Source of the DNA: Micromonosporaceae bacterium | Lineage (GTDB): Bacteria; Actinomycetota; Actinomycetes; Mycobacteriales; Micromonosporaceae | NCBI GenBank assembly: GCA_009377645.1 | Contig: WHTQ01000008.1 | Location: 27,999 to 91,998, forward strand | Direction of reading: 5' to 3' | DNA length: 64,000 nt | Part shown: one piece after another, positions 1 to 9,330 of the stretch | Layout: each line of letters starts with the position of its first letter | How positions within the stretch are numbered: the first letter of the stretch is position 1 | Made by a program: the position numbers and the translations under genes | The notes under the pieces: model-generated | Seen by the model: only the letters and a program-made list of their open reading frames with translations | What the model was told of the DNA's origin: nothing | The model's database searches: none

Positions 1-1666
1 GCCGGACCGCCAGCGCGTCCGGGTCGGCCGGCACCACCCACGGCGCCTCGGGTCGCGGCGCGTCCGGGTCCGCCCGCCACCGCCGGCACACCCGGTCCAC
101 CCCGATCGGATAGATCGTCAGCGAGCCGTCCGGGGCCAAGTGCAACCGCAGGAAGCTCTTGTAGTCCTCGATGCCCTGCCCGGCGAACAGCTCGTTGACG
201 TTGATCCCCAGCCGGGCGGCCAGCAGCAGGTAGGCCGCCACCAGCAGGCTGGCGGCCAGTCCCGCCACCGGCAGGTACAGCACCACGGCGGCCAGCAGCG
301 GCAGCGGCCAACCCAGCTCCGCGAACGGCAGCTCCAGCCACAGCAGACCGCCGGCCAGGCCGAGCCCGAGATGCGCCACCCCGTGCACCGTCCCGGCCAG
401 GAAGTGCCGGGCCCGCTTGAGCCCCCCGGTCGGGATGTACGCCAGCCCGACCGCCCCACCGAGCATAACCAGCACCATCGCCACCAGCGGGATCGTCAGC
501 AGCCGTTCCTCCACTGTGGTCAGCTGGCTGGCCGCCCCGGCGATCGCGAGCATCAGCAGCATGTGGACGACGCCGAGCAGCCCGACGAAGCCGGGGTTGC
601 GCCACGGCAGCCGGCCGAACACCCCCCACGCCAGGCGCCGCGAGCGAGCCCGGTCCGGGTAGCGCCCGGCCAGCGCGTACTCCCGCGGTGGGCTGGCCTT
701 ACGCACGATGGTCTCCCGCGGCGGGACGGTGATCCGGTCCGGGAGCAGGTGGGTGGCGGCCAGGTACGCGCCGCCGCCGCCGCACGTGACCAGCTGCCGG
801 TCCGGGCGCTGGTACCGGGCGTAGTGGTGCTGGTCGCCGGCGAGCATCACCGGCACCTGGGCACCGGTCGGCGCGATGATGTTGCGGAGGAAGAAGTCGA
901 GCGTGTCGTAGCCCTTCGGGTCGGGCTTGACCCAGCTCGGGGCCGGCGCGGCCAGGATCACCCGGTCCTGCGGCCCGAGCCGCTCCGCCACCCGCTCGAA
1001 GTAGACCAGCTGCGGGTCGTCGAGGTAGGCGCCGTAGGCTTCGTCGACCGCGAACAGCCACCAGTGGTGGGGCAGCGAGATCGCGAAGTAGGAACGGGTC
1101 TGCTCGGTGCGCCAGCCGCCGATGTGCTCGGTCCGCTCGCCGACGAACACCCGCAGGAACGCGGTCAGCCCGTCGTACCAGTCATGGTTGCCGGGCAGCG
1201 CGTACAGGGTCGGCGCCGGCGCCTCGGCCGGCGGCAGCGGGAGCGCGGCGGTGTAGGGGCCGCGGAGGCGGTCCTCGTACTGCTCCATGCTGGCGGTCGG
1301 GTAGACCTGGTCCCCGCCCATGATCAGGACGTGCCCGCGGGGCAGGTCCTGCCCGTCGACCCGCAGGCTGGGCTGGGCCAGCAGGTACGCCACCGAGTAG
1401 GCCGGGTCGAAGCCGTCCCCGGTGTCGGCGACGTAGTCCAGCCACAGCTCGCCGTCCTCGCCCGGCTGCTGGTAGGTGCGGGCCGGCAGGGCGCCCTGCA
1501 GCTCCCGCTTGTCCAGGTAGGCGCCGAAGATCAGCGCGAGCGCGGTCCGGATCCCGGTGCGCAGCAGCAGCGGCGGGGACAGCCAGGGCACCTGCCGGCG
1601 CGGGGTGAAGCCGAGCTGGTACGGGTCCAGGCTGGTCGGGCGTCGGAGCGGGTCCACGCCGTGCAC
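1..1666 (-). CDS. Membrane-associated metallophosphoesterase, C-terminus cut by the window edge
   Basis: This is a calcineurin-like phosphoesterase; its substrate cannot be told from the sequence. Read on the minus strand from a GTG (alternative GTG 9 bases downstream) it stays open for 555 codons to base 1. The metal-binding blocks come in the family order: DTGDGFD (about residue 81), MGGDQVYP (about 116), GNHDWYDG (about 158) and AGDQHHYARY (about 283). Several hydrophobic helices follow (about residues 380-500), so the catalytic head is probably tethered to the membrane. The C-terminus lies outside the window. It is transcribed away from tRNA-Thr. I am sure of the family but not of the exact start, because no strong ribosome binding site is visible. 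Confidence 0.85.
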   Translation of the reverse strand, partial: MHGVDPLRRPTSLDPYQLGFTPRRQVPWLSPPLLLRTGIRTALALIFGAYLDKRELQGALPARTYQQPGEDGELWLDYVADTGDGFDPAYSVAYLLAQPSLRVDGQDLPRGHVLIMGGDQVYPTASMEQYEDRLRGPYTAALPLPPAEAPAPTLYALPGNHDWYDGLTAFLRVFVGERTEHIGGWRTEQTRSYFAISLPHHWWLFAVDEAYGAYLDDPQLVYFERVAERLGPQDRVILAAPAPSWVKPDPKGYDTLDFFLRNIIAPTGAQVPVMLAGDQHHYARYQRPDRQLVTCGGGGAYLAATHLLPDRITVPPRETIVRKASPPREYALAGRYPDRARSRRLAWGVFGRLPWRNPGFVGLLGVVHMLLMLAIAGAASQLTTVEERLLTIPLVAMVLVMLGGAVGLAYIPTGGLKRARHFLAGTVHGVAHLGLGLAGGLLWLELPFAELGWPLPLLAAVVLYLPVAGLAASLLVAAYLLLAARLGINVNELFAGQGIEDYKSFLRLHLAPDGSLTIYPIGVDRVCRRWRADPDAPRPEAPWVVPADPDALAVR

Positions 1667-1728
1667 GCTAACCGATCCGGCCGGTGATCGCTGGCCCGCC
1701 GGCTCGCGTACACTGGATCGGCGACCCC

Positions 1729-1802
1729 GCCGCCTTAGCTCAGTCGGTCAGAGCGGTGCTCTCGTAAAGCACAGGTCGTCGGTTCGATTCCGACAGGCGG
1801 CT
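1729..1802 (+). tRNA. tRNA-Thr (anticodon CGU)
   Basis: A complete cloverleaf can be drawn. The acceptor stem GCCGCCT pairs with AGGCGGC, the D-arm is GCTCAGTCGGTCAGAGC, the anticodon stem GTGCT/AGCAC encloses the loop CTCGTAA (anticodon CGT), and the T-arm carries TTCGATT. CCA is not encoded. Its 3' half is repeated at 9658-9700, so it appears to have served as the attachment site of an integrative element. The gene itself stayed intact. Confidence 0.96.
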
Positions 1803-1804
1803 CC
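1761..1804 (+). repeat. Left attachment site (attL-like), 3' half of tRNA-Thr
   Basis: These 44 bases run from the anticodon loop to two bases beyond the tRNA. They recur at 9658-9700 in the same orientation with a single base missing (GTCGTCGGTTCG here, GTCGTCGTTCG there). Tyrosine integrases of actinobacterial integrative elements typically recombine in this part of a tRNA gene and rebuild it, which fits an intact tRNA at this end. Confidence 0.85.
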
Positions 1805-1810
1805 CAGCTC

Positions 1811-1838
1811 AGAGCCTTGATCCACGGATCAAGGCTCT
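1811..1838 (+). terminator. Rho-independent terminator after tRNA-Thr
   Basis: Two perfect 13-base arms (AGAGCCTTGATCC and its complement) are separated by two bases and followed by TTCTGT. The hairpin starts 9 bases after the tRNA, where a tRNA terminator is expected. Confidence 0.7.
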
Positions 1839-1881
1839 TTCTGTGGAGCTACATGTGGAGCCAGCGGCGTATCCTGGCTCC

Positions 1882-2330
1882 ATGCCGACCACCTCGACCC
1901 GCCGGCGGCGGACCCGCGGGGAGATCGAAACCCTCCCTAGTGGATCGCTGCGGGTTCGGGTGTACGCCGGGATCGATCCACTGTCGAAGAAGCGGCACTA
2001 CCTCACCGCCATCGTGCCAGCCGGGCCGGCGGCCGCGAAGGAGGCGGAGAAGGCCCGGACCCGGCTGCTGGCCGAGGTCGACGAGCGCCGCAACCCGCGT
2101 ACCAAGGCGACCGTGAACCAGCTCCTCGACCGATACCTGGAAGTCCTTGGATGCGCGTGAGACGACCGTCTACGGCTACCAGAGCAACATCCGCAACCAC
2201 ATCCGTCCGCTGCTGGGGCAGCTGCCGCTGCCCCGGCTCGACAGCGAGGTGCTGGACTCGTTCTACGCCACCCTGCGCCGGTGTCGGGCGCACTGCGACG
2301 GCCGAGGCCGGCGGCCGAGTGGCACGTGTG
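1882..2330 (+). pseudogene. Remnant of a tyrosine (phage-type) site-specific integrase
   Basis: The first ~88 codons encode a basic N-terminal arm and the beginning of the SAM-like core-binding domain (residues such as LDRYLEVL). One extra base near 2148 shifts the frame. The next frame continues the domain with ETTVYGYQSNIRNHIRPLLG up to RRCRAHCDGR at about 2305. Homology then stops: the catalytic domain with the R...H-x-x-R...Y residues is absent, and nothing recognisable follows up to the next gene at 2570. It lies just inside the attL repeat, so it is probably the integrase that inserted this island and is now inactive. Confidence 0.75.
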
Positions 2331-2569
2331 CCGGCCGCTCGGCGAGATGTCCGATGAGGTCTGGCAGGCCTCGGTCGACGTGCTGGTGCAGGCCGGCGAC
2401 CTCGAGTCCCCGCAGCCGCTACCTGGAGCGGGAGCACGGCATCAGGGTCCTCGGTCGGCACGGTTACTGACCGCTCGGGACGCCATGTCTCATCCAGCGG
2501 AACAACCGGCTGGGTGTGACGGGTCGTCATAGGCTACTTTGCGCTGACGCAACCTCGTGGAGGCAGCAG

Positions 2570-3673
2570 ATGAAGTCTCGGAACACCTATCGGTTCATCG
2601 GTAGCGCGGTCTTGGCCACTGGAATGCTGCTTACCGCCTGTGGCGGGTCGCCGACGGCGACCGATCCCGAGCAGGGTGACTCCGGAGAAGAAGCTGGCGG
2701 CGCGTACCAGGAGCTGCTGGGACTGTCCCAAGACCAGCTGGTGGCGCGCGCCCAGGAAGAGGGCGAGCTCAACTTCTACACGGCGATGTCGAGTGACCTG
2801 GCAGTCCTGGTGGCCGACGCCTTCGAGGCGGAGTACGAGATCGGGGTCGCCGTCTACCGGTCGACGTCGGATGCTCTCGCCAGTCGCATCGCGCAGGAGC
2901 AGGCGGCGAACTACCCGGGCAACGACGTCGTCGAGACCGGCGGCCTGGAGTTGGCGGCGCTCAACGATGAGGGGCTCCTGCAGCCGCACGACGGACTCGC
3001 CGGCCGGGAGGCGATGCCGGAGGAAGCCAGGTCCGACGGTTGGACCGCCGACCGCTACATCGCCTTCCTGCCCAACTGGAACACGAATCTCGTCGCGGCA
3101 AGCGAGCAGCCCACGTCCTGGGAGGATCTGGCGGATCCGCGGTGGGACGGCAGGCTCTCGCTGGAGCAGAACGACTACGACTGGTACGCCACGCTTCATA
3201 CCTGGTTCGTGGAGTCCGGCAAGACCGAGGCCGAGGCGGACCAGATCTTCGAGGAGATGGCGCGGGATGCGAAGGTCACCAACGGGCACAGCACGCAGGC
3301 AAACCTCCTCACCGCCGGTCAGTTCGCCGTATCGGCGTCGGCCTTCCTGCATCTGACCGAGCCGCGGATCGCCGACGGCGAGCCGGTTGCGGTCGAGCCG
3401 CTGGTCGAGCCGGTGATCGTCCGCCCGAACGGCGTCGCGGCCATGCGGAGCGCGCAAAACCCGGCAGCGGCCCTGCTCTTCGTGAGCTGGCTTCTCGCGG
3501 ACGGGCAGGACGTCCTTGCGGAAGGCGGCGTGACGCCTGCCCTGCCCGGCAAGAGCAGCGTGCTCACGGGCGTCGAGGTGCTCAATGTAGACCTGGAGAT
3601 GCTCCAGACCGAGGGCCAGGAGTGGGCCGGGCGCTACGACCGGCTGCTGACGGTCGGCGAGGTGGTCGAGTAG
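2570..3673 (+). CDS. ABC transporter substrate-binding lipoprotein (AfuA/FbpA-like)
   Basis: This is the extracytoplasmic binding component of the importer encoded by the next two genes. The 367-aa product starts with a lipoprotein signal peptide ending in LLTAC, so Cys24 would be lipidated and the protein tethered outside the membrane. The rest resembles the COG1840 fold named for ferric-iron binding proteins, but members of that family also bind phosphonates and organic acids. Here the neighbours are cupin, EutA-like and UbiD genes, so an organic ligand is more likely than iron (inference). The ATG was chosen for its GGAGG and for the position of the signal peptide. A paralogue lies at 26089. 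Confidence 0.88.
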   Translation: MKSRNTYRFIGSAVLATGMLLTACGGSPTATDPEQGDSGEEAGGAYQELLGLSQDQLVARAQEEGELNFYTAMSSDLAVLVADAFEAEYEIGVAVYRSTSDALASRIAQEQAANYPGNDVVETGGLELAALNDEGLLQPHDGLAGREAMPEEARSDGWTADRYIAFLPNWNTNLVAASEQPTSWEDLADPRWDGRLSLEQNDYDWYATLHTWFVESGKTEAEADQIFEEMARDAKVTNGHSTQANLLTAGQFAVSASAFLHLTEPRIADGEPVAVEPLVEPVIVRPNGVAAMRSAQNPAAALLFVSWLLADGQDVLAEGGVTPALPGKSSVLTGVEVLNVDLEMLQTEGQEWAGRYDRLLTVGEVVE

Positions 3674-3707
3674 TCCTGCGCGCAGCCAGGGGCGGAGGGT
3701 GACGCTG

Positions 3708-5390
3708 ATGCGGACCACGGTCCTTCGGCCCGGGCTGCTCGTGGCACTGCCGGTGGGCCTCATCATCGGGTACTTCGCCCTGGTCCCGCTCGTCTACCTG
3801 GTGTGGGGCACGTTCTTCGACGCGCACGGCGTCACGCTGGAGGGCTTCATCCGGGCCTACCGGCATCCCGCCACGAAGCAGATGATGGCGAACTCGCTGA
3901 TCTATGCCCTGGGCTCCGGCGCGCTGGCGCTCCTGCTGGGGACCGCGCTGGCCTACCTGCACACCCGCACGGACGTGCCCTTCAAGGGCCTGTTCTTCGC
4001 GGCCGCCTTGGTGCCGCTGATCATCCCAGCGATCCTCTACGCGATTGCGTGGATCTTCCTGGCCAGCCCGGACATCGGCATCCTCAACCTGGCCCTGCAG
4101 CCGGTCTTCGGCCGGGACGTGCTCGACGTCTTCTCCATGCCGGGGATGATCTGGGTGGAGGGCCTGAACCTGTCCCCGCTGGTGTTCCTGCTCATGGTGG
4201 TCGCCTTCCGGGGAATGGACCCCTCGCTCGAGGAGTCCGCGCTCATGAGCGGCGCCAGCCGGCAGGTCATCCTACGCCGGATCACGCTTCCGCTCGCCCG
4301 GCCGGCCATCGTCGCTGCGCTGCTCATCATGGTGGTGCGCGGCCTGGAGAGCTTCGAGGTGCCGGCCCTGCTGGGGCTACAGAACGGCATCCACGTCTTC
4401 ACGAGCCGGATCTACCTCGCGCTCCGGGACTATCCGCCGGACCTCGCCGTTGGCGGCGCGCTGTCGACCGGGTTGCTTGTCATCGCCGTGATCGGGGTCC
4501 TGCTCAGCTCCCGGTTCGGGCGGTCGGAGAGGCAGCGGGCATATCAGACGATCACGGGTAAGGGCTTCCAGCCGCGTCGGGTGCAGCTCGGGCGGGCCCG
4601 GTCGCTGTTCGGCGTGGCGGTCGTCGTCTACTTCGCGATCACCGTCGCCCTCCCGTTGGCGGTTCTGCTATGGACCTCCTTCCTCGCGTACTATCAGGTG
4701 CCGTCGGCGGATGCGCTGGCCAGCCTGACCCTCGACAACTACCGGGAGCTCCTCGAGCAGGACGCGGCCCTGAACGCGCTCAAGAACTCATCCATCCTCG
4801 GCGCCGGGACGGCAACGCTGATCGTAGCGGTCATGGCGGCCGCGGCCTGGGTGGTGGTGCGCACCAACCTGCCCGGCCGCCATCTTCTCGACCAGCTGTC
4901 GTTCCTACCGTTGGTGGTGCCGGGCCTGGTCCTGGGTCTGGCTGTCGCGTTCGTCTACCTGCGCAGCCCGCTCCCCATCTACGGGACGCTGTGGATCCTC
5001 CTGATCGCGTACTTCATCCGCGCCATGCCCTACGGCATGCGGTACGCGCTGGCCTCCATCCACCAGATCTCGGGCGAGCTCGAGGAGAGCGCACAGATGT
5101 CGGGAGCGAGCTGGCTGCAGACGTTCCGCCGGATCCTTGTCCCGCTCATGGCACCGGGGCTCATCGCGGCGTGGGTGTACGTGTTCATCACGTCGTTCCG
5201 GGAGCTGTCGAGCTCCATCCTGCTGTACAACCCGGGAAATGAGGTTCTGTCCATCTTGATCTGGGACCAGTACGAGAACGGCGACTTCACGGTCCTCGCC
5301 GCGCTCGGCGTGGTCATGCTCCTGCTGACCGTCGCCCTGGTGATTCTCGCGCACCGGCTCACCAGCAAGTCCGGCCTCGGCCGGGTCTGA
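3708..5390 (+). CDS. ABC transporter permease, two fused permease units (FbpB-like)
   Basis: This 560-aa membrane protein forms the whole channel of the importer. Two homologous binding-protein-dependent permease units lie in tandem. Each has about six helices and an EAA loop that contacts the ATPase: EESALMSGASRQVILRRIT (about residues 178-196) and EESAQMSGASWLQTFRRIL (about 458-476). The ATG is preferred over an in-frame GTG nine bases upstream because GGAGGG lies at a normal distance from it. It follows the binding-protein gene by 34 bases, and the ATPase gene begins 16 bases after its stop. Confidence 0.9.
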   Translation: MRTTVLRPGLLVALPVGLIIGYFALVPLVYLVWGTFFDAHGVTLEGFIRAYRHPATKQMMANSLIYALGSGALALLLGTALAYLHTRTDVPFKGLFFAAALVPLIIPAILYAIAWIFLASPDIGILNLALQPVFGRDVLDVFSMPGMIWVEGLNLSPLVFLLMVVAFRGMDPSLEESALMSGASRQVILRRITLPLARPAIVAALLIMVVRGLESFEVPALLGLQNGIHVFTSRIYLALRDYPPDLAVGGALSTGLLVIAVIGVLLSSRFGRSERQRAYQTITGKGFQPRRVQLGRARSLFGVAVVVYFAITVALPLAVLLWTSFLAYYQVPSADALASLTLDNYRELLEQDAALNALKNSSILGAGTATLIVAVMAAAAWVVVRTNLPGRHLLDQLSFLPLVVPGLVLGLAVAFVYLRSPLPIYGTLWILLIAYFIRAMPYGMRYALASIHQISGELEESAQMSGASWLQTFRRILVPLMAPGLIAAWVYVFITSFRELSSSILLYNPGNEVLSILIWDQYENGDFTVLAALGVVMLLLTVALVILAHRLTSKSGLGRV

Positions 5391-5406
5391 CCGGAAGGAG
5401 AGACTG

Positions 5407-6546
5407 ATGCTCACGGTCGACCGGCTGGTCAAGACCTTCCCGGGCGGTACCAGGAAGGGAGACGGCGCAGCTGTCCGGGCGGTCGACAACGTGGCGTTCG
5501 AGGTGGCCGAAGGGCAGCTCTTCACGCTGCTCGGCCCCTCCGGGTGCGGCAAGACGACGACGTTGCGGTTGTTGGCTGGGCTGGAACAGCCGGACTCCGG
5601 GCTGGTCAAGGTGGGCGACCGCACGATGTTCTCCCGCGGCATGGGGGATCCGGGAGGGATCAGCGTCCCCGCCAACCGCCGCGGATTCGGGATGGTGTTC
5701 CAGTCGTACGCCATCTGGCCGCACATGTCGGTCTTCGACAACGCCGCGTTCCCGCTGCAGGTTCGCCGGCGGTCGAAGCGGCTTACTCGGCGGGCGATCC
5801 GCGAGACGGTGCTGGGCATCCTGGAGACCCTGCAGCTCTCCCACCTGGCCGACCGACCGGCGACGAAACTGTCGGGGGGCCAGCAGCAGCGCCTCGCGCT
5901 GGCCCGGGCGATCGCGTTGGAGCCGCCGCTCATGCTGCTGGACGAGCCGCTGTCCAATCTCGATGCCAAACTGCGGGAGTCGCTGCGGTTCGAGCTCAAG
6001 CGGCTCCAGCAGGAGCTCGGGATCACGAGCGTGTATGTCACGCACGACCAGACGGAGGCGCTGGCGATGTCGTCGGTCGTGGCGGTGATGCAGGACGGCA
6101 AGATCATGCAGTGCGGCACCCCGCTCGAGGTGTACCGGAAACCGTCCGGCAGCTTCGTCGCGGACTTCATCGGCACGTCGACCTTCCTGGAGGGAATCGT
6201 CGCGTCGCAGGACGAGCGCATCGTGTGCGTGCGAACCCCGGAGGGGGAACTGCGGGTCGAGACCGACCACCAGCAACAGGTCCCGGCGGGCACCAGCGCC
6301 ATCGTCTCGATCCGGCCAGAAGTGGTGCACCTGGCACCGGAGAGCTCAGCTGAGCCGATCGCGAACGAGTGGCGCGGCACGGTCACGACCCGGGCATTCC
6401 TCGGCGCGGTAGTCGAGTACCTGGTGCAGGTGGGAGACACGACCATCCGGGCACAGGGCCCGGGTGGCGCCATGCTGGAGCCGGGAACCCCGGTATACCT
6501 GCAGATGAGCCCGTCGGAGCTCACCATGGTGCCGGTGTCGGGGTGA
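5407..6546 (+). CDS. ABC transporter ATP-binding protein (FbpC/PotA-like)
   Basis: This is the nucleotide-binding subunit that powers the importer. The 379-aa protein has a Walker A GPSGCGKTT (residues 43-51), a Q-loop in VFQSYAIWPH, the signature LSGGQQQR, a Walker B LMLLDEP with the D-loop SNLDA, and the switch His in VYVTHDQTEAL. A C-terminal TOBE-like beta domain (about residues 280-375) is of the kind that senses substrate or regulators in this subfamily. The start has a strong AGGAG. It ends about 105 bases before the cupin gene and is probably co-transcribed with it. Confidence 0.92.
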   Translation: MLTVDRLVKTFPGGTRKGDGAAVRAVDNVAFEVAEGQLFTLLGPSGCGKTTTLRLLAGLEQPDSGLVKVGDRTMFSRGMGDPGGISVPANRRGFGMVFQSYAIWPHMSVFDNAAFPLQVRRRSKRLTRRAIRETVLGILETLQLSHLADRPATKLSGGQQQRLALARAIALEPPLMLLDEPLSNLDAKLRESLRFELKRLQQELGITSVYVTHDQTEALAMSSVVAVMQDGKIMQCGTPLEVYRKPSGSFVADFIGTSTFLEGIVASQDERIVCVRTPEGELRVETDHQQQVPAGTSAIVSIRPEVVHLAPESSAEPIANEWRGTVTTRAFLGAVVEYLVQVGDTTIRAQGPGGAMLEPGTPVYLQMSPSELTMVPVSG

Positions 6547-6651
6547 AGGTTCCGCACGATGGAACGGCTCGCTTGCGGGTGGCGGGGAGCCGAGGGCAAG
6601 TTCTTCCCAGCGTTCCAGCATGAACGCCGTTCACCAGCGAGGGGTGACCAG

Positions 6652-7791
6652 ATGACCGACCAGGCAGTAGGGCAGACGAGCTGGCAGCGACCGGCCACCC
6701 CGTACGAGGAGTTCTGCGCTGTCCAGGGCGTTCCGATCTACCGCGAGCTGCTGGGGGTGCACGACGTGCGGGAGCTGGAGCTCGGCCCCTGGGACCGGCT
6801 GGGCGGCCGCGGCGCGATCATCGACCTCGAGGGCACGGGCGGCTATCTGGGCATGTACCTGGTCGAGGTGCCCCCGGGGGGTTCGCTGGCGCCCGAGCGG
6901 CATCTCTACGAGGAGGTCTGCTACGTCATCGAGGGAAGGGGCACGACCGAGGTCTGGGCCGACGGCGGCAACCGGCAGGTCTTCGAGTGGGGGAAGGACA
7001 GCGTCTTCTCACCGCCCATGAACACCTGGCACCGCTTCATCAACGCGACCAATGCACCGGCGCTGATCCTGGTGGGCTCGAACGCGCCGCCGATCATGGA
7101 GCTGTTCCGGGACGAGGAGTTCATCTTCGGCACCCCGCACCACTTCAAGCACCGCTACGACGCCGCTGACAGCTACTTCGACGCCTGGGACGAGCTCGCG
7201 ACCGATGACCTGTCCCGGCGCGCGCTGCACAGTGGGGCGCTCGTCCCGGACGCCGCCAACTGCTACGTCCCCCCGGACGGCCAGCGCGGATCGGGACACC
7301 GGCACTTCTTCTTGTACATGTCCGGGAACTACTTCCGCGGTTTCATCGCGGAGTACCCGGTGGGGAAGTACTCAAAGACGCACGCGCACGACGCTGGCCC
7401 GGTGCTGGTCTGCCTGGCCGGCCAGGGCTACACCCTGACCTGGCCCAAGACGGCCGGCACCACGCCCTGGCGGGACGGCAAGGAGCACCTGGTCCGGCGC
7501 CAGGACTACCAGACCGGCGGCGTGGTGAGTGCTGCGCCCGGCGGGGAGTGGTTCCACGCCCATTTCGGCGTCAGCGGTGACCGGTTCCGGGTGATGGCGC
7601 TGCTCGGGGGCTACCCGAAACGTACCCAGGGTCCCCCCGGTTCCACAGTGGTCCACGTGAACCGGGACATCAAGCAGGGTGGAAACACGATCGAGTACCG
7701 CGACGAGGATCCGATGATCCGTAGCCTGTTCGAGCAGGCACTGGCCGAGGTCGGTGGCACGATCGACATGCCCGCCGAGCTCTACCAGTAG
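6652..7791 (+). CDS. Tandem-cupin protein
   Basis: The 379-aa product carries two cupin barrels. The first is around residues 60-150 (histidines in the stretch ending EEVCYVIEGRGTTEVW, then PPMNTWHRFIN). The second is around residues 240-330 (KYSKTHAHDAGPVLVCLAG and GEWFHAHFG). The retained His and Glu residues suggest metal binding in both. Known bicupins include ring-cleaving dioxygenases and decarboxylases, but I cannot assign a reaction. The ATG follows GAGGGGTGACCAG and was preferred over an earlier in-frame ATG at 6559. It lies in the island operon between the ABC importer and the EutA-like gene. Confidence 0.75.
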   Translation: MTDQAVGQTSWQRPATPYEEFCAVQGVPIYRELLGVHDVRELELGPWDRLGGRGAIIDLEGTGGYLGMYLVEVPPGGSLAPERHLYEEVCYVIEGRGTTEVWADGGNRQVFEWGKDSVFSPPMNTWHRFINATNAPALILVGSNAPPIMELFRDEEFIFGTPHHFKHRYDAADSYFDAWDELATDDLSRRALHSGALVPDAANCYVPPDGQRGSGHRHFFLYMSGNYFRGFIAEYPVGKYSKTHAHDAGPVLVCLAGQGYTLTWPKTAGTTPWRDGKEHLVRRQDYQTGGVVSAAPGGEWFHAHFGVSGDRFRVMALLGGYPKRTQGPPGSTVVHVNRDIKQGGNTIEYRDEDPMIRSLFEQALAEVGGTIDMPAELYQ

Positions 7792-7808
7792 TCGGCCGGG
7801 ATCGAGAG

Positions 7809-9299
7809 ATGCACCAAGGCCCACACCACCCGCACCACCCGGAGGAGCACCCGCACGACGGTGCGGGCGCCGATCGGGACGACAGCTCGCTGGTGCTGAC
7901 CACGGTGGGCGTGGACATCGGCTCGTCGACCACCCATTTCCTGGTCTCGCGTCTGCGGATGACGCTCCACGGTGCGCGGTACGTGCCCGCCGGTGCCGAA
8001 CTTCTGCACGAGTCGCCGGTGCTGTTCACCCCGTACGCGGGCGAGGAGCTGATCGACGTGGACCGGCTGCGGGACTTCATCACGCAGCAGTACGCGGAGG
8101 CCGGCATCGGTCGGCAGGACGTGGACAGCGGCGCGGTCCTGCTTACCGGCCTCGCCGCGCAGCGGCAGAACGCCCGCCTGGTCGGCGAGATCTTCGCCGA
8201 TGAAGCGGGACGGTTCGTCGCCTGTAGCGCCGGTCATCGAATGGAGGCAGAGCTCGGAGTACGCGGGTCGGGCGCGCTCGCGCTCTCCCGGCAGCTGGCG
8301 GCCAGCCTGATCCACATCGACATCGGTGGCGGCACGACGAAGATTTCCCACTGTCGAGCCGGGCGGATCGAGAGCACGCTCGCCCTGGCGGTGGGCGCCC
8401 GGCTCATCCTCCGCGACCGCGACGGTCTGGTCCGGCGGGTCGAGCCGGGCGCGAAGCCGATGCTCGACGCGGCCGGGGTGACCGTCCGGGTCGGTCAACG
8501 GATGGAGCCGGAGCAGGTCGCCGCCGTCTGCGGCTATCAGGCGGACCGGGTCCTGGACGTGGTGGCGGGGCGAGTCTCGACCGAGGCGCTGGACGCCGTC
8601 CTGGTGACCGACCGGGCGCCGATGCCCGACCAGGTCGACGCCGTGACCTTCTCCGGTGGTGTGTCGGAGTACCTGTACGGACGCGAGTCACAGGACTTCG
8701 GTGACCTCGGTCCCCCGCTGGCCGAAGCGTTCGCCGACCGGTTCGCCGGCTTCCCGGTCCGGGAGGTCAGCGGCGGCATTCGCGCGACCGTCCTCGGGGC
8801 TTCGCGGTTCACGGTGCAGGTCAGCAGCCAGACGATCTTCGTCGATCCGCTCGACACCCTGCCGGTCCGCAACGTGCCGGCCGTGGTCCCGGAGCTACCC
8901 ACGAACCAGGAGAGGTTCAGCAGCGAGGAGGTGCGGGACGCCGTGGCGCGCGCCCTCGACCGGCAGGCTCAGGCCGGTGCGGACCTGCCGCCGGCCGTCG
9001 CCATCGGTATCGCCTGGGAAGGCGACGCCAGCCACGCGCGGCTGGACGCGCTCGCGCGCGGCATCCTCGCCGCCGTGCGCCAGTCCCCATGGCGGGCGGC
9101 GCCGTTGCTCCTGGTGGTGGACCACGACATCGCCCGGCTGCTCGGACTGCAGCTGCGCGAGAGCGCCCGGACAGCGGGGCCGGTCGTCGCGATCGACGGG
9201 GTCGGGCTCCGGCCGCTCGACTTCGTCGACATCGGGGAGGTCGTCCTCGGTGCGGGCGCCACTCTCGTCGTCGTCAAGTCCTTGGTGTTCTCGGGTTAG
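7809..9299 (+). CDS. eutA: EutA-like reactivating factor (actin-fold ATPase)
   Basis: EutA proteins re-activate adenosylcobalamin-dependent ethanolamine ammonia-lyase by ATP-driven exchange of damaged cofactor. This 496-aa product matches the family: phosphate-1 motif VGVDIGSSTTHF (about residues 33-44), phosphate-2 motif IHIDIGGGTTKIS (about 168-180), TFSGGVSEYLYG, and a C-terminal GAGATLVVVKSLVF. The N-terminus is a His/Pro-rich tail. No eutB, eutC or other B12 enzyme is in the window. The gene sits between a cupin gene and a UbiD stub, so its client here may be something other than ethanolamine ammonia-lyase (inference). It begins 17 bases after the cupin stop. Confidence 0.8.
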   Translation: MHQGPHHPHHPEEHPHDGAGADRDDSSLVLTTVGVDIGSSTTHFLVSRLRMTLHGARYVPAGAELLHESPVLFTPYAGEELIDVDRLRDFITQQYAEAGIGRQDVDSGAVLLTGLAAQRQNARLVGEIFADEAGRFVACSAGHRMEAELGVRGSGALALSRQLAASLIHIDIGGGTTKISHCRAGRIESTLALAVGARLILRDRDGLVRRVEPGAKPMLDAAGVTVRVGQRMEPEQVAAVCGYQADRVLDVVAGRVSTEALDAVLVTDRAPMPDQVDAVTFSGGVSEYLYGRESQDFGDLGPPLAEAFADRFAGFPVREVSGGIRATVLGASRFTVQVSSQTIFVDPLDTLPVRNVPAVVPELPTNQERFSSEEVRDAVARALDRQAQAGADLPPAVAIGIAWEGDASHARLDALARGILAAVRQSPWRAAPLLLVVDHDIARLLGLQLRESARTAGPVVAIDGVGLRPLDFVDIGEVVLGAGATLVVVKSLVFSG

Positions 9300-9330
9300 C
9301 GCTTGTCAATGTGAAGTGGAGGGGGAGACA

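Noticed and set aside
140..1687. A 515-codon plus-strand frame over the left-edge gene
   Set aside because: It is antisense to the phosphoesterase, which carries all catalytic motifs. The plus-strand product is low-complexity.
2331..2569. A gene between the integrase remnant and the binding-protein gene
   Set aside because: Several short frames are open, but none has a ribosome site or recognisable sequence. It looks like decayed integrase DNA plus the importer promoter region.
2570..6546. Ferric-iron uptake system
   Set aside because: The protein families are named after iron transporters, but the operon context is catabolic and no Fur/DtxR-like box was seen. I kept the substrate open.
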